A DNA stretch of 64,000 nt from Rhodococcus sp. 14-2483-1-2 (GTDB lineage: Bacteria; Actinomycetota; Actinomycetes; Mycobacteriales; Mycobacteriaceae), in contig NZ_NPFW01000020.1 in assembly GCF_002259405.1 (NCBI RefSeq), positions 186,001 through 250,000 on the forward strand, given 5' to 3'. Every line of letters begins with the position of its first letter. Within the stretch, counting starts at the first letter, position 1. The notes beneath the pieces are model-generated. The model did not search any database. It was given only the letters and a program-made list of their open reading frames with translations, and was not told where the DNA came from. This document shows positions 1-7,560 of this stretch, piece by piece. The position numbers and the translations under genes were made by a program.

Positions 1-252
1 GTCGTGGGTGAGCGAGACAACTGCCTCGAACGTGGCATGGGCGTCACGGTCACGCAGGACGACGAACGCTCGACGGTCCGTATCCGACTGCTGCAGATCA
101 ATTTTCGTCGGCTCCAGCAGCTCGATATAGACGAAGCGTGCAGTAGAGGTCAGATTCCGCTCGCGAACGACTATCGCCGACGTCCTCGAAATCTCCTGCG
201 GGGTCAGCGGTTCGAGGGGATGAACTACAACGGGCGCAAAGGTATCGGTCAT
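1..252 (-). CDS. Copper-containing primary amine oxidase, N-terminal fragment (cut by window edge)
   Basis: Translating the minus strand from the ATG at 252 gives MTDTFAPVVVHPLEPLTPQE and continues open to base 1. The HPLEPLTPQEI start and the later FVYIELLEPTK and FVVLRDR segments are typical of the N2 domain of copper amine oxidases. These enzymes oxidise primary amines to aldehydes with release of ammonia and hydrogen peroxide. Only about 84 residues are visible; the topaquinone tyrosine and copper histidines would lie outside the window. The ATG overlaps the stop of the upstream membrane-protein gene (ATGA), so the two are probably translationally coupled. The family call rests on the N-terminal domain alone. 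Confidence 0.8.
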   Translation of the reverse strand, partial: MTDTFAPVVVHPLEPLTPQEISRTSAIVVRERNLTSTARFVYIELLEPTKIDLQQSDTDRRAFVVLRDRDAHATFEAVVSLTHD

Positions 253-626
253 CGAGGCTCCTGCAGTCGGTGATGGAGAAGTTCCGGCGGAATGGCGCGC
301 GTGCGAACGAAAACCACGACGGCGGCAAGCGTGAGTTCGACCGCCGCGAGAATCGAGGCCGCCGAGGCACCGCTGACAGCGTCGGTCACGACAGGCTGAT
401 GGTGGCCTGCCGGACCGGAGGCATGCGCAAGCAGCATGACGGCACTCGATGCCGCCATCACTACCCACGCACGATTGTTCGTCGACCGCCACAGATCGGC
501 GGCGCACACAACGCACACCACCGCCATGGCGGTCACCAACATGCCCGACGCGCCGCCGACGCCCATTCTCAGATGCAGAACGGCCGATATCACCGCGAGT
601 GCCGATGCACAACGGTTGATCAACAC
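249..626 (-). CDS. Small four-helix membrane protein upstream of amine oxidase
   Basis: A 125-residue protein with about four hydrophobic segments (residues 5-20, 25-45, 52-68, 85-105) and no motif I can assign. The GTG start at 626 follows an AGGAAG ribosome-binding site at roughly ten bases. Its TGA overlaps the ATG of the amine oxidase gene. Coupling suggests a role linked to amine oxidation, such as amine uptake or membrane association, but this is inference from position only. The family is not recognised. Confidence 0.65.
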   Translation of the reverse strand: MLINRCASALAVISAVLHLRMGVGGASGMLVTAMAVVCVVCAADLWRSTNNRAWVVMAASSAVMLLAHASGPAGHHQPVVTDAVSGASAASILAAVELTLAAVVVFVRTRAIPPELLHHRLQEPR

Positions 627-726
627 AGTTCGCCACTTCCTGCCGTCGCTGTCCGTTACGACGCTAGGGGTAGACCATTACTGGTATTCGCAGGTCGCGT
701 GAGGAACGTGTAACTCACCGAACGGA

Positions 727-2352
727 TCAGACCAGCTCGATGACCTCCAAAGCACCGTCGGCATGCGAACTCCGCAGTCGCTTCTTGTCGTATTTGCCGA
801 CGCTGGTTTTCGGGACCTCGTCGATGAACGTCCATCGCTCCGGCAGCTGCCAATGCGCCACGCGGCTGTCGAGGAACTCCTTCAGTTCTTCGGCTGTCAC
901 CGATGCACCCTCGCGGACGACAACGGCCACCAGAGGCCGCTCGTCCCACTTCGGATCGGGCACACCGATCACCGCGGCCTCGCGAACGGCCGGATGTCCC
1001 ATCACCTGGTTCTCGAGCTCGACCGAGGAGATCCATTCGCCACCGGACTTGATGATGTCCTTGGAGCGATCGGTCAGTCGTAGGTAGCCGCCCTCGGAGA
1101 TGGTGCCCACGTCACCCGTCCGCAGCCAGCCGTCGTCGAACTTGTCGTCCGCATCGGCGCGGTAGTAGCTGCCGGTGATCCATGGGCCACGCACCTCGAG
1201 TTCGCCGACGGTCTTGCCGTCCCACGGCAACACCTCACCGGCATCGCCGACGAGTCGTGCTCGCACTCCGGCAACGAACCGTCCTTGCGTGCAGCGCAAG
1301 TCGAACTCGTCCTCCGGGGACAGGCCGGCATCGGGCTTGCCGGACGTGCCGAGAGGCGAGGTCTCGGTCATGCCCCACGCCTGGGAGATGTGCACGCCGT
1401 ACTTCTCGTGGAACGCCCGCATCAAACTCGGTGGACACGCCGCACCGCCGACCACCACGTCACGCAGACTCGACAGATCCGCCGGGTGCTCGTCGAGGTG
1501 AGCGAGCAGGGCCTGCCAGATCGTCGGAACCGCGGCCGCCGCCGTCGGCCGCAGTGTCGACATCATCTCCGACAACGGAGCCGGCTGCAAAAACCTGTCG
1601 GGCATGATCAGCGACGCACCGACCATCAGCGCGGCATAGGGCAAGCCCCACGACATCGCGTGGAACATCGGCACGATGGCCAAGACCTTGTCGGACTGCG
1701 CAATCGCCATCGCGTCGGTCATGCAGGCCTGCATCGAATGCAGGTAGATCGAGCGATGCGAATACACGACCCCCTTGGGGTCACCGGTGGTGCCCGAGGT
1801 GTAACACATTGCGGCAGCGGATCGTTCGTCGAGCTCGGGCCAGTCGAACTCCTCGGGCTGACCCGCCAGCAGGTCCTCGTAGCCCAGTACTTCGATGCCG
1901 TCGGGTGCGGTGACCTGCGCCGGGTCGACGCCGACGACGATGAGGTGCCGCACGGTCTCGAACGTCGGCAGCAGGGGCGTCAGCAGAGGGAGCAGACTCG
2001 CGTCGGCGATGATCACCTGGTCCTCGGCGTGATTGACGATGTACGTGAGCTGCTCGGGAAAGAGCCGAATGTTCAGCGTGTGCAGCACCGCGCCCATCGC
2101 AGGAATCGCCATGTAGGCCTCCATGTGCGGGGCGTTGTTCCACATGAACGTTCCGACGCGCTGATCGTCGTCGATGCCGATCGACCGCAGGCCGTGTGCC
2201 AGTTGCGCTGCCCGCCTGCCCAATTCCCCGAAGGTCACCGTGGTCGGACCGGTGTCCGTCCAGGTGGTGATCTCGGCCGAGGAGTGAATGGACGTCCCGA
2301 ATCGAACCAGCTGGCCGATGGACAGTGGGGTGTCCTGCATGGTGCTCTTCAT
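727..2352 (-). CDS. Acyl-CoA ligase (AMP-forming), AlkK/FadD type
   Basis: A 541-residue adenylate-forming enzyme that would activate a fatty or other carboxylic acid to its acyl-AMP and then the CoA thioester. The P-loop motif CYTSGTTGDPKG is present, as are the QAWGMTET motif, the DGWLRTGDVG hinge region, and a C-terminal lysine motif ending PKTSVGKYDKK. The open frame runs further upstream to 2625, but the ATG at 2352 has a good AGGAGCGAGATCG leader and starts where family members start; the longer version overlaps the upstream hydrolase gene. It lies 68 bp downstream of the alpha/beta hydrolase in the same direction, so the hydrolase may supply its free-acid substrate. Chain-length specificity cannot be read from sequence. 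Confidence 0.9.
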   Translation of the reverse strand: MKSTMQDTPLSIGQLVRFGTSIHSSAEITTWTDTGPTTVTFGELGRRAAQLAHGLRSIGIDDDQRVGTFMWNNAPHMEAYMAIPAMGAVLHTLNIRLFPEQLTYIVNHAEDQVIIADASLLPLLTPLLPTFETVRHLIVVGVDPAQVTAPDGIEVLGYEDLLAGQPEEFDWPELDERSAAAMCYTSGTTGDPKGVVYSHRSIYLHSMQACMTDAMAIAQSDKVLAIVPMFHAMSWGLPYAALMVGASLIMPDRFLQPAPLSEMMSTLRPTAAAAVPTIWQALLAHLDEHPADLSSLRDVVVGGAACPPSLMRAFHEKYGVHISQAWGMTETSPLGTSGKPDAGLSPEDEFDLRCTQGRFVAGVRARLVGDAGEVLPWDGKTVGELEVRGPWITGSYYRADADDKFDDGWLRTGDVGTISEGGYLRLTDRSKDIIKSGGEWISSVELENQVMGHPAVREAAVIGVPDPKWDERPLVAVVVREGASVTAEELKEFLDSRVAHWQLPERWTFIDEVPKTSVGKYDKKRLRSSHADGALEVIELV

Positions 2353-2420
2353 CGATCTCGCTCCTGAAGTCTCGGCATGCACGTCGTTGTGCTGCGCGTC
2401 ACACCATGCACGATACGGAC

Positions 2421-3500
2421 TTACTCGGACGCGTGGTCTCGGGTACCTCGGATTCGGCCGTCGACCTCGCGAACCATGTCCTGATAGATCTGCGACGCGG
2501 GATCGACGACCGCGAAGTGGCCCCCGGGTCCTTCGACCGAGACGACCGAATCCGAGCCCGCCGACGCCGCGGCGTAGTACGCCCGACTGATCTCGAGCAG
2601 GTTGGGATCGTCCGATACCGCGCACACCACCAGCTGCGGAACGCCGAGCGGAAGCCTCGAGATCGGCGACGATGCCTCGTACGTCTCCTGCGCACCGGCG
2701 AATCGCGCACCGATCGCATTCGACACCGCACCCTCGCCGAGCCAGCGCTCATCGCCGACCCGGAGATCGAGCACGCCGGCCAGGCCGACCGCGAGGGCAG
2801 GAACGACCGGTGTTCCAACGGAATCGGCCGCGGCTCGCAGTGCGAGTTGACCGCCCGCCGAATGGCCGAACAAAACTACCCGGGACAGATCCAGATCGCC
2901 GGGTGCCGTCTCCAACGCTGCGATCGCGGACGCGACATCGCCGGTCATCACATCCCACCCGTGTTCGTCGGGGCGACGATATTCGACGTTCCACGTGGCG
3001 TAGCCCCGCGCGGTCAGATCGACGGCCATCGCGTCCATCAGGTCGAATTCCCACCGCGACCGCCAATATCCACCGTGGATCAGCACGGCAACAGGAAACG
3101 GACCGTCGCCCTCGGGTAACCGCTGCTCGACGCGTTGCTCGGGGTGATCCCCGTAGTGCAGGATCGTTCCGGGGTGGAAGCGGTGGAAGTACACGCTGTC
3201 GATCGCGAATCGCAGACCGTCGAGTCCGCGGCCGCGAATGTGAGTACGGATGCCCGGTGATCTGTCCGGTGTGCACTGGCCCAGATCGACCCGAACGACA
3301 CCGCCGTACGACGCCGTGTCGATCGGGATCCCGTCACCGGGAATGACGATCATCTCGCCGGAACCGGTTGCGGTGTAGACGATTCCGCCCGTCAGTCCTC
3401 GGGCCGACAGCGCCCTGGCGGCCAATTCCTGCGCCGTCGCGAGGTCGGCGAACACGCCGGGAGCGGCGACGATGTCGAGGTGCGTCGAGGGGTGCGTCAT
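2421..3500 (-). CDS. Alpha/beta hydrolase with unusual N-terminal extension
   Basis: A 359-residue protein. The C-terminal 230 residues form an alpha/beta hydrolase: oxyanion motif HGGYWR, nucleophile elbow GHSAGG and a late histidine in GGHFAVVDP. The HGGYW motif resembles kynurenine formamidase and related esterases. The first ~105 residues do not belong to a normal hydrolase core and I cannot assign them. There is no convincing Shine-Dalgarno; a TAGCGT box sits six bases before the ATG, so the mRNA may be leaderless. It is followed by an acyl-CoA ligase, suggesting ester or amide hydrolysis followed by CoA activation. The substrate is unknown. Confidence 0.75.
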   Translation of the reverse strand: MTHPSTHLDIVAAPGVFADLATAQELAARALSARGLTGGIVYTATGSGEMIVIPGDGIPIDTASYGGVVRVDLGQCTPDRSPGIRTHIRGRGLDGLRFAIDSVYFHRFHPGTILHYGDHPEQRVEQRLPEGDGPFPVAVLIHGGYWRSRWEFDLMDAMAVDLTARGYATWNVEYRRPDEHGWDVMTGDVASAIAALETAPGDLDLSRVVLFGHSAGGQLALRAAADSVGTPVVPALAVGLAGVLDLRVGDERWLGEGAVSNAIGARFAGAQETYEASSPISRLPLGVPQLVVCAVSDDPNLLEISRAYYAAASAGSDSVVSVEGPGGHFAVVDPASQIYQDMVREVDGRIRGTRDHASE

Positions 3501-3571
3501 GGGTTCACGCTACCCAGAACGGCGTCGACCGAGCCCGAGACGGGGTGTCCGGACTCGGTCGAAGGACGATG

Positions 3572-4456
3572 TCAGTTGTCGACGGCCTCGTTCAGTTCGC
3601 GCAGACGGGGGAGTGCACGGTTGGTGAGCAGGTCCTCGCGGGTCTCGGCGGAGACGGCCATGCTGTCCTTCCACAGTGAGCGGCCGGCCATCGCGCCCCG
3701 CGCGCCGTTGGCGACTGCGATGCGTACCTGCTCGATGAACGTCTCGTGGTCGACGCCCGCCGACAGCACTGCCCACGGAACACCCTGTGCCGCTTCGGTA
3801 ACGGCTGCACATGCCTCGGCGGAACCGGGGTAGGGGAGCTTGAGCACCTTGGCGCCGCATTCGACCGAGATGCGGGTGGAGTCGGCGATGATCTTGCCGA
3901 AGCCGGCCTTGTAGTCCTCATCCGATTCGCCTTCGAGCTTGTAGGTCAGGATTTCGACGATGAGCAGCAGTCCCTCGGCGGAGCATGCCTTCACGAGGTC
4001 ACGGATCTCCTCGGCGACACGGGAATCGACGCCCTGCCGTTCGGGGCGCATGTAGAACAGCATCTTGGCGACATCGCCGCCCAGATCGCGGACGACGCGC
4101 GGGGTGACGCCGTCGACGAAGCGGGTGTAGCGCAAGCCGTCGGTCTCCTCGAAGCCCGAGGCATCCATGCCGACCACCAACGCGGTGTTGCGCGAGAGCA
4201 CGCCCTCGTCGACGATCTTCGGCAGTGCGACCTCCGGGTCCAGCAGGATCGCCGGCGCGTGATTGCCGAGGTAGCGAACCAGATCGGCCTTGGCGTCGGC
4301 GAGCTGCTCGAACGTGACAGAGCCGGGTCCGTCGGGAGCGTCCGTCATGACCGCCTTCATGCCGTTGCGCTGATCTCCGGCGACGATGAGCATGTTGCCG
4401 TCGGCGGTGGAGATGGCAGCCATTCCGCGACGTTCGAGGGTGGTGAGTTCGTTCAT
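3572..4456 (-). CDS. Class I aldolase of the LacD/YihT family
   Basis: A 294-residue protein resembling tagatose-1,6-bisphosphate aldolase (LacD) and sulfofructose-1-phosphate aldolase (YihT), which cleave phosphorylated ketoses to dihydroxyacetone phosphate plus an aldehyde. The likely Schiff-base lysine is K206 in GAKVLKLPYP. AGDQRNGM near residue 26 and MLFYMRPE near 132 are family segments. The ATG at 4456 has an AGGAGA site. It follows the FGGY kinase with a 76-bp gap containing a perfect LacI-type palindrome, so it probably has its own regulated promoter. With the kinase and polyol dehydrogenase it would complete a polyol-to-DHAP route. No sulfoquinovosidase gene is nearby, which argues against sulfosugar use. 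Confidence 0.82.
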   Translation of the reverse strand: MNELTTLERRGMAAISTADGNMLIVAGDQRNGMKAVMTDAPDGPGSVTFEQLADAKADLVRYLGNHAPAILLDPEVALPKIVDEGVLSRNTALVVGMDASGFEETDGLRYTRFVDGVTPRVVRDLGGDVAKMLFYMRPERQGVDSRVAEEIRDLVKACSAEGLLLIVEILTYKLEGESDEDYKAGFGKIIADSTRISVECGAKVLKLPYPGSAEACAAVTEAAQGVPWAVLSAGVDHETFIEQVRIAVANGARGAMAGRSLWKDSMAVSAETREDLLTNRALPRLRELNEAVDN

Positions 4457-4496
4457 TGTTTTCTCCTGGTGGTGGTGGTGATTGGGGCTGTGAGCA

Positions 4497-4518
4497 AGTG
4501 AGACAACGTTGTCTCACT
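4497..4518. promoter_or_regulatory. LacI-type operator upstream of aldolase gene
   Basis: A perfect 22-bp palindrome with core AGACAACGTTGTCT and central CG, the usual form of a LacI/GalR operator. It sits 41 bp upstream of the aldolase ATG. The same core recurs upstream of the adjacent LacI gene at 6950-6963. The most economical reading is that the repressor at 5899-6903 controls both sites. Confidence 0.75.
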
Positions 4519-4532
4519 GCAGAAATGTGGGC

Positions 4533-5888
4533 TCAGATTTCTATGAGCGTCAGTAGTCGCGCAGCGAACAGTGCTGCGCCGTAGGCGGTGTCCTGGGCGC
4601 GAGTCGAGACCGAGACGTCGGGTAGCACCTGCGCGCGGGCATCCCGAACGCTGGTCATACCCGCCCAGCCGCCCGTGAGCAGCGTGGTCCGAGCGGGGGC
4701 AACCTCGGCGTCGAGGGCAGCGATGAGGCGGGCGATCTCGTCGTTGCCGTGCAACAGGATCGAACGGAACAGCTCCGCCGCGTTCACCCCGTCCGTACGG
4801 ACGGTGATGGACAGCACGCCGTCGTCGTTGCGGGCCCCGGCGATCTCTATCCCACCGTCGGTGGACGGTCCGCCTGCAGGCAATGCGCACACTCGCTGAT
4901 CGAGCAGGTCACGCCCGGCGCGGTCGGTGATGTCGCACAACTGCAACGCCCGTCGCATCAACAGTCCGGTCTTGACCCCGGCGACGAGTACGTGTTGGCC
5001 CGGAACCACATGCCGCACCGAATTGATCAGATGATCGGCCAGACGGCTTCGAGCCGCGGGAGTCAGGGGAGCGTCGAGCACTCGCAGCAGAACCTCGGCG
5101 GTGCCCATCGACACGTGATATCTGTCGTTGGGGATTGCCCCACCCGATACGGCGGAGACGAGGTGGTCGTGACCGGCCACGGTCAACCGTGCCCCCACGA
5201 TGGCGTCGGGAAGGGCGGGTCCGGTTGCGGCCCCGAGATCGGTACCGGCGTCGACGAGAGGCGGGAGGAACTCGGCCCCGACGCCCAAGTGCGTCAACAT
5301 CTCCGTCCACGGCTCGCCGGAGTCCTGATCGAGCAGTCCCGTCCTGGAACTCAACGAGTAGTCGGCCACCGCACGGCCACCGAGGGACAGTACGACGAAC
5401 TCGGGCAGATTGAACCATCGCAGTCCGGCCAGGTTCAGTCCGTTGTCGCGAAGGTGCGCGATCTTGACGACCGAGACCTGCACGCCGACGGGGAGCCCGG
5501 TCGTGCCGGCGAACCGGTCACGGAGATCCTGGGGTAGTGAGTCGACCTGCTGCTGCCCTCGGGGATCGAACCACGCGAACGCCGGGGCTCGGACAACGTT
5601 GTCTTCATCGAGAAGAAAGCCCGTCTCACCCATTCCGGACACGGCGATCGCATCGATGCGCGACGCGGGATCGCCGGTCACCTCCGGTAGACGACGCGCG
5701 ACGGCGTCGAGCAGACTCGCGATGGTGGCGAGCAGGTCCTCCGCCTCGAGGTCGGTGGTTCCGCCCGGGCCGTGATGCCACGGCGTCGGACTCTGCTCGA
5801 TGAGCAGTTCGGTTCCGGCCTCGTCGATCACGAGCACCTTGATGCCGGTGCTACCGAGGTCGAGTCCCGCAACGAGTCTGGGATTCAC
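4533..5888 (-). CDS. FGGY-family carbohydrate kinase
   Basis: A 451-residue sugar kinase with the N-terminal ASKHA phosphate-binding segment GLDLGSTGIKVLVIDE, a central VAGHDHLVSAVSGG block, and the C-terminal adenosine region LTGGWAGMTSVRDARAQVLP. FGGY kinases phosphorylate open-chain ketoses or polyols at a terminal hydroxyl. The GTG at 5888 is chosen because the glycine-rich strand begins right after it; the frame extends to 5960 but that part overlaps the upstream LacI gene. It lies ten bases after the LacI stop, so they probably share a transcript. The downstream LacD-like aldolase suggests the product is a ketose 1-phosphate, but the substrate is not determined. Confidence 0.88.
   Translation of the reverse strand: MNPRLVAGLDLGSTGIKVLVIDEAGTELLIEQSPTPWHHGPGGTTDLEAEDLLATIASLLDAVARRLPEVTGDPASRIDAIAVSGMGETGFLLDEDNVVRAPAFAWFDPRGQQQVDSLPQDLRDRFAGTTGLPVGVQVSVVKIAHLRDNGLNLAGLRWFNLPEFVVLSLGGRAVADYSLSSRTGLLDQDSGEPWTEMLTHLGVGAEFLPPLVDAGTDLGAATGPALPDAIVGARLTVAGHDHLVSAVSGGAIPNDRYHVSMGTAEVLLRVLDAPLTPAARSRLADHLINSVRHVVPGQHVLVAGVKTGLLMRRALQLCDITDRAGRDLLDQRVCALPAGGPSTDGGIEIAGARNDDGVLSITVRTDGVNAAELFRSILLHGNDEIARLIAALDAEVAPARTTLLTGGWAGMTSVRDARAQVLPDVSVSTRAQDTAYGAALFAARLLTLIEI
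5592..5603. promoter_or_regulatory. Possible intragenic copy of the LacI operator
   Basis: GACAACGTTGTC, a 12-bp palindrome identical to the centre of the operators at 4497 and 6950, lies inside the FGGY kinase coding sequence. It could be an auxiliary site for looping or a roadblock, or a chance occurrence in coding DNA. Confidence 0.35.
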
Positions 5889-5898
5889 GGGGATGTTC

Positions 5899-6903
5899 TC
5901 ATTTCTGTGCAGGTAACGGGAGTGCATGTGAGAGTCGTTCGACCAGGGTGGTCGGCGCAATCTGTTGCTCGACTTCGAGATAGGGATCGTCGAAGCGCTG
6001 CACCAGGCGATCGAACGCGAGGGTGCCGATCCGGTATGGATCCTGGTCGATGCAGGTCACCGATGGGCTGACGGCATCGGCGAGCGAGAAGTTGCCGAAC
6101 GAGACCATGGCAACGTCGGTGCGATCGATCTCGTGCAGCACCGATACCACGGCCGTCGCATGCCGCGCGTTGGCGACGAAGAAGGCGGTCGGCGGATTAC
6201 GCAGAGCCAGAAGCTTCTTCACCACCGGCCGTACCGAGTCCGCGGCATGGGACACCGGGGGAGCGAGAGCGGCCTCGGGCTTCTGGCCGAGGTTCGCGAG
6301 AACATCGAAGTACGCCTCACGGCGCAACTGTGCGGTCTGCAGTCGATCGTCGAAGCCGAGCAACGCAATTCGGGTGTGGCCGCCCTCGACCAGTTTCTCG
6401 ACGGCCTGTTTGGCAGCACCGTAATCGTCGATGATGACCGAATCGAATCCCGCGATCGAGCGGTCGATGGTCACCGTGGGAAGTGTTCGGCGACGCGGCA
6501 CGAGGAAATCGCTGTGGTCGCCGACCGGCGCCAGGATGATGCCGCGGACGTGTTGACCGGCCAGCAACGCCAGCTGATCACGTTCGCGCTGGGCGTCGAA
6601 CCCGGTGCTGCCGACGATGACAGCCAGTCCGTGTTCGAGAGCGCGATCCTCGACGGCACTGACCAAGGATGCGAAGAACACGTCGTCGATGGAATCGACG
6701 ATGATCCCGATGGTGTTGCCGGATCCCGATTTCAGCGAGCGTGCAGCGGAATTGGGGACGTAGTTGAGCGTCTGCACCGCGGCCTCGACGCGTTCGCGCA
6801 GCTCGGGCAAGACCGTGTCCACGCCGTTGACGACACGGGAGACGGTCTTGAAGCTGACGCCTGCCAATGCGGCTACGTCTTTGATGCTTGCGCGCTCGGT
6901 CAC
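5899..6903 (-). CDS. LacI-family transcriptional repressor
   Basis: A 334-residue regulator. The N-terminal helix-turn-helix is SIKDVAALAGVSFKTVSRVV followed by a hinge helix around YVPNSAARSLKSG; the rest is a periplasmic-binding-protein-like sensor domain. The GTG at 6903 (VTERASIKDV) gives the standard LacI start and has GAGAG upstream; a longer frame to 6996 would run through the operator. It shares an operator-bearing intergenic region with the divergent P-loop kinase, which suggests autoregulation. Its inducer is probably a sugar or polyol metabolite of this locus. Confidence 0.9.
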   Translation of the reverse strand: MTERASIKDVAALAGVSFKTVSRVVNGVDTVLPELRERVEAAVQTLNYVPNSAARSLKSGSGNTIGIIVDSIDDVFFASLVSAVEDRALEHGLAVIVGSTGFDAQRERDQLALLAGQHVRGIILAPVGDHSDFLVPRRRTLPTVTIDRSIAGFDSVIIDDYGAAKQAVEKLVEGGHTRIALLGFDDRLQTAQLRREAYFDVLANLGQKPEAALAPPVSHAADSVRPVVKKLLALRNPPTAFFVANARHATAVVSVLHEIDRTDVAMVSFGNFSLADAVSPSVTCIDQDPYRIGTLAFDRLVQRFDDPYLEVEQQIAPTTLVERLSHALPLPAQK

Positions 6904-6949
6904 GTGAACTCTCGATCGGAGGAATTGTGTTCGCTGTAGCAACGGTGCG

Positions 6950-6971
6950 AGACAACGTTGTCTTGTATGAT
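6950..6971 (+). promoter_or_regulatory. LacI operator plus -10 box for leaderless P-loop kinase transcript
   Basis: The palindrome AGACAACGTTGTCT (6950-6963) is followed directly by TATGAT (6966-6971), a good -10 hexamer. A transcript beginning seven to eight bases later would start at or next to the ATG at 6979. The operator occupies the spacer, so repressor binding should block this promoter. It also lies 47 bp upstream of the divergent LacI start. Confidence 0.65.
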
Positions 6972-6978
6972 TCACGTC

Positions 6979-7560
6979 ATGCCTCATGTCTGTCAAGACG
7001 TTTCAGGGATCGATCGGGATCAACTGCCGGTTCTCGTCGTCGCGGGTGCTGCAGGAAGTGGAAAGACCACCCTCGGACGCGAGCTGGCGCGCCGCTTCGG
7101 CACGGCATTGCTCGACCTCGACACACTCACCAATCCACTACTCGACGAACTGGATTCGCTGTTGGGTGGCCCACACTGGAACAGTGCGGGGCCGCATGCA
7201 GAACGCGTTCGTGCCGGCCGGTATGCAGTACTGCTCGCTGCGGCGAGGGATCTCGTGAAGATCGGTCAGCGCCCCGTTCTGGTCGCGCCTTTCACCCGCG
7301 AATTGACCGCGGGCACGGAATGGGAACGACTGGTCTCGCAGGTGGCTCCCGCAGCAACGATGGTCGTCCACGTCGACGGCTCGCCGGAGTTGCTGGCGCG
7401 TCGACGGGCGGCCCGCGGGGCAGAGCGCGACGCCCATCGGCCGACGGATTCCCCGGTGGAGAAGCCGCGTGTTCCGCATCTGCGGATCGATGCCGAATTG
7501 TCGACACCACTGCAGGTCGATCTGGTTGCGCATGCGCTCCAGGATCAGTCGCAGCGGTGA
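6979..7560 (+). CDS. P-loop kinase / AAA-type ATPase of the polyol locus
   Basis: A 193-residue protein with a Walker A motif GAAGSGKTTLGREL near its N-terminus and a later HVDGSPELLARRRAARG segment typical of gluconokinase- or shikimate-kinase-like small P-loop kinases, where a mobile arginine-rich lid follows. In-frame starts also exist at 6958 (TTG) and 6967 (ATG); 6979 is preferred because the -10 box at 6966 predicts a leaderless transcript there. It is divergent from the first LacI gene and overlaps the end of the second by 16 bp. Phosphorylation of a sugar or sugar acid is plausible, but the substrate is unknown. Confidence 0.7.
   Translation: MPHVCQDVSGIDRDQLPVLVVAGAAGSGKTTLGRELARRFGTALLDLDTLTNPLLDELDSLLGGPHWNSAGPHAERVRAGRYAVLLAAARDLVKIGQRPVLVAPFTRELTAGTEWERLVSQVAPAATMVVHVDGSPELLARRRAARGAERDAHRPTDSPVEKPRVPHLRIDAELSTPLQVDLVAHALQDQSQR

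Noticed and set aside
2353..2625. N-terminal extension of the acyl-CoA ligase
   Set aside because: Arg/Gly-rich sequence that overlaps the upstream hydrolase gene; the ATG at 2352 has a good ribosome-binding site and family-like start.
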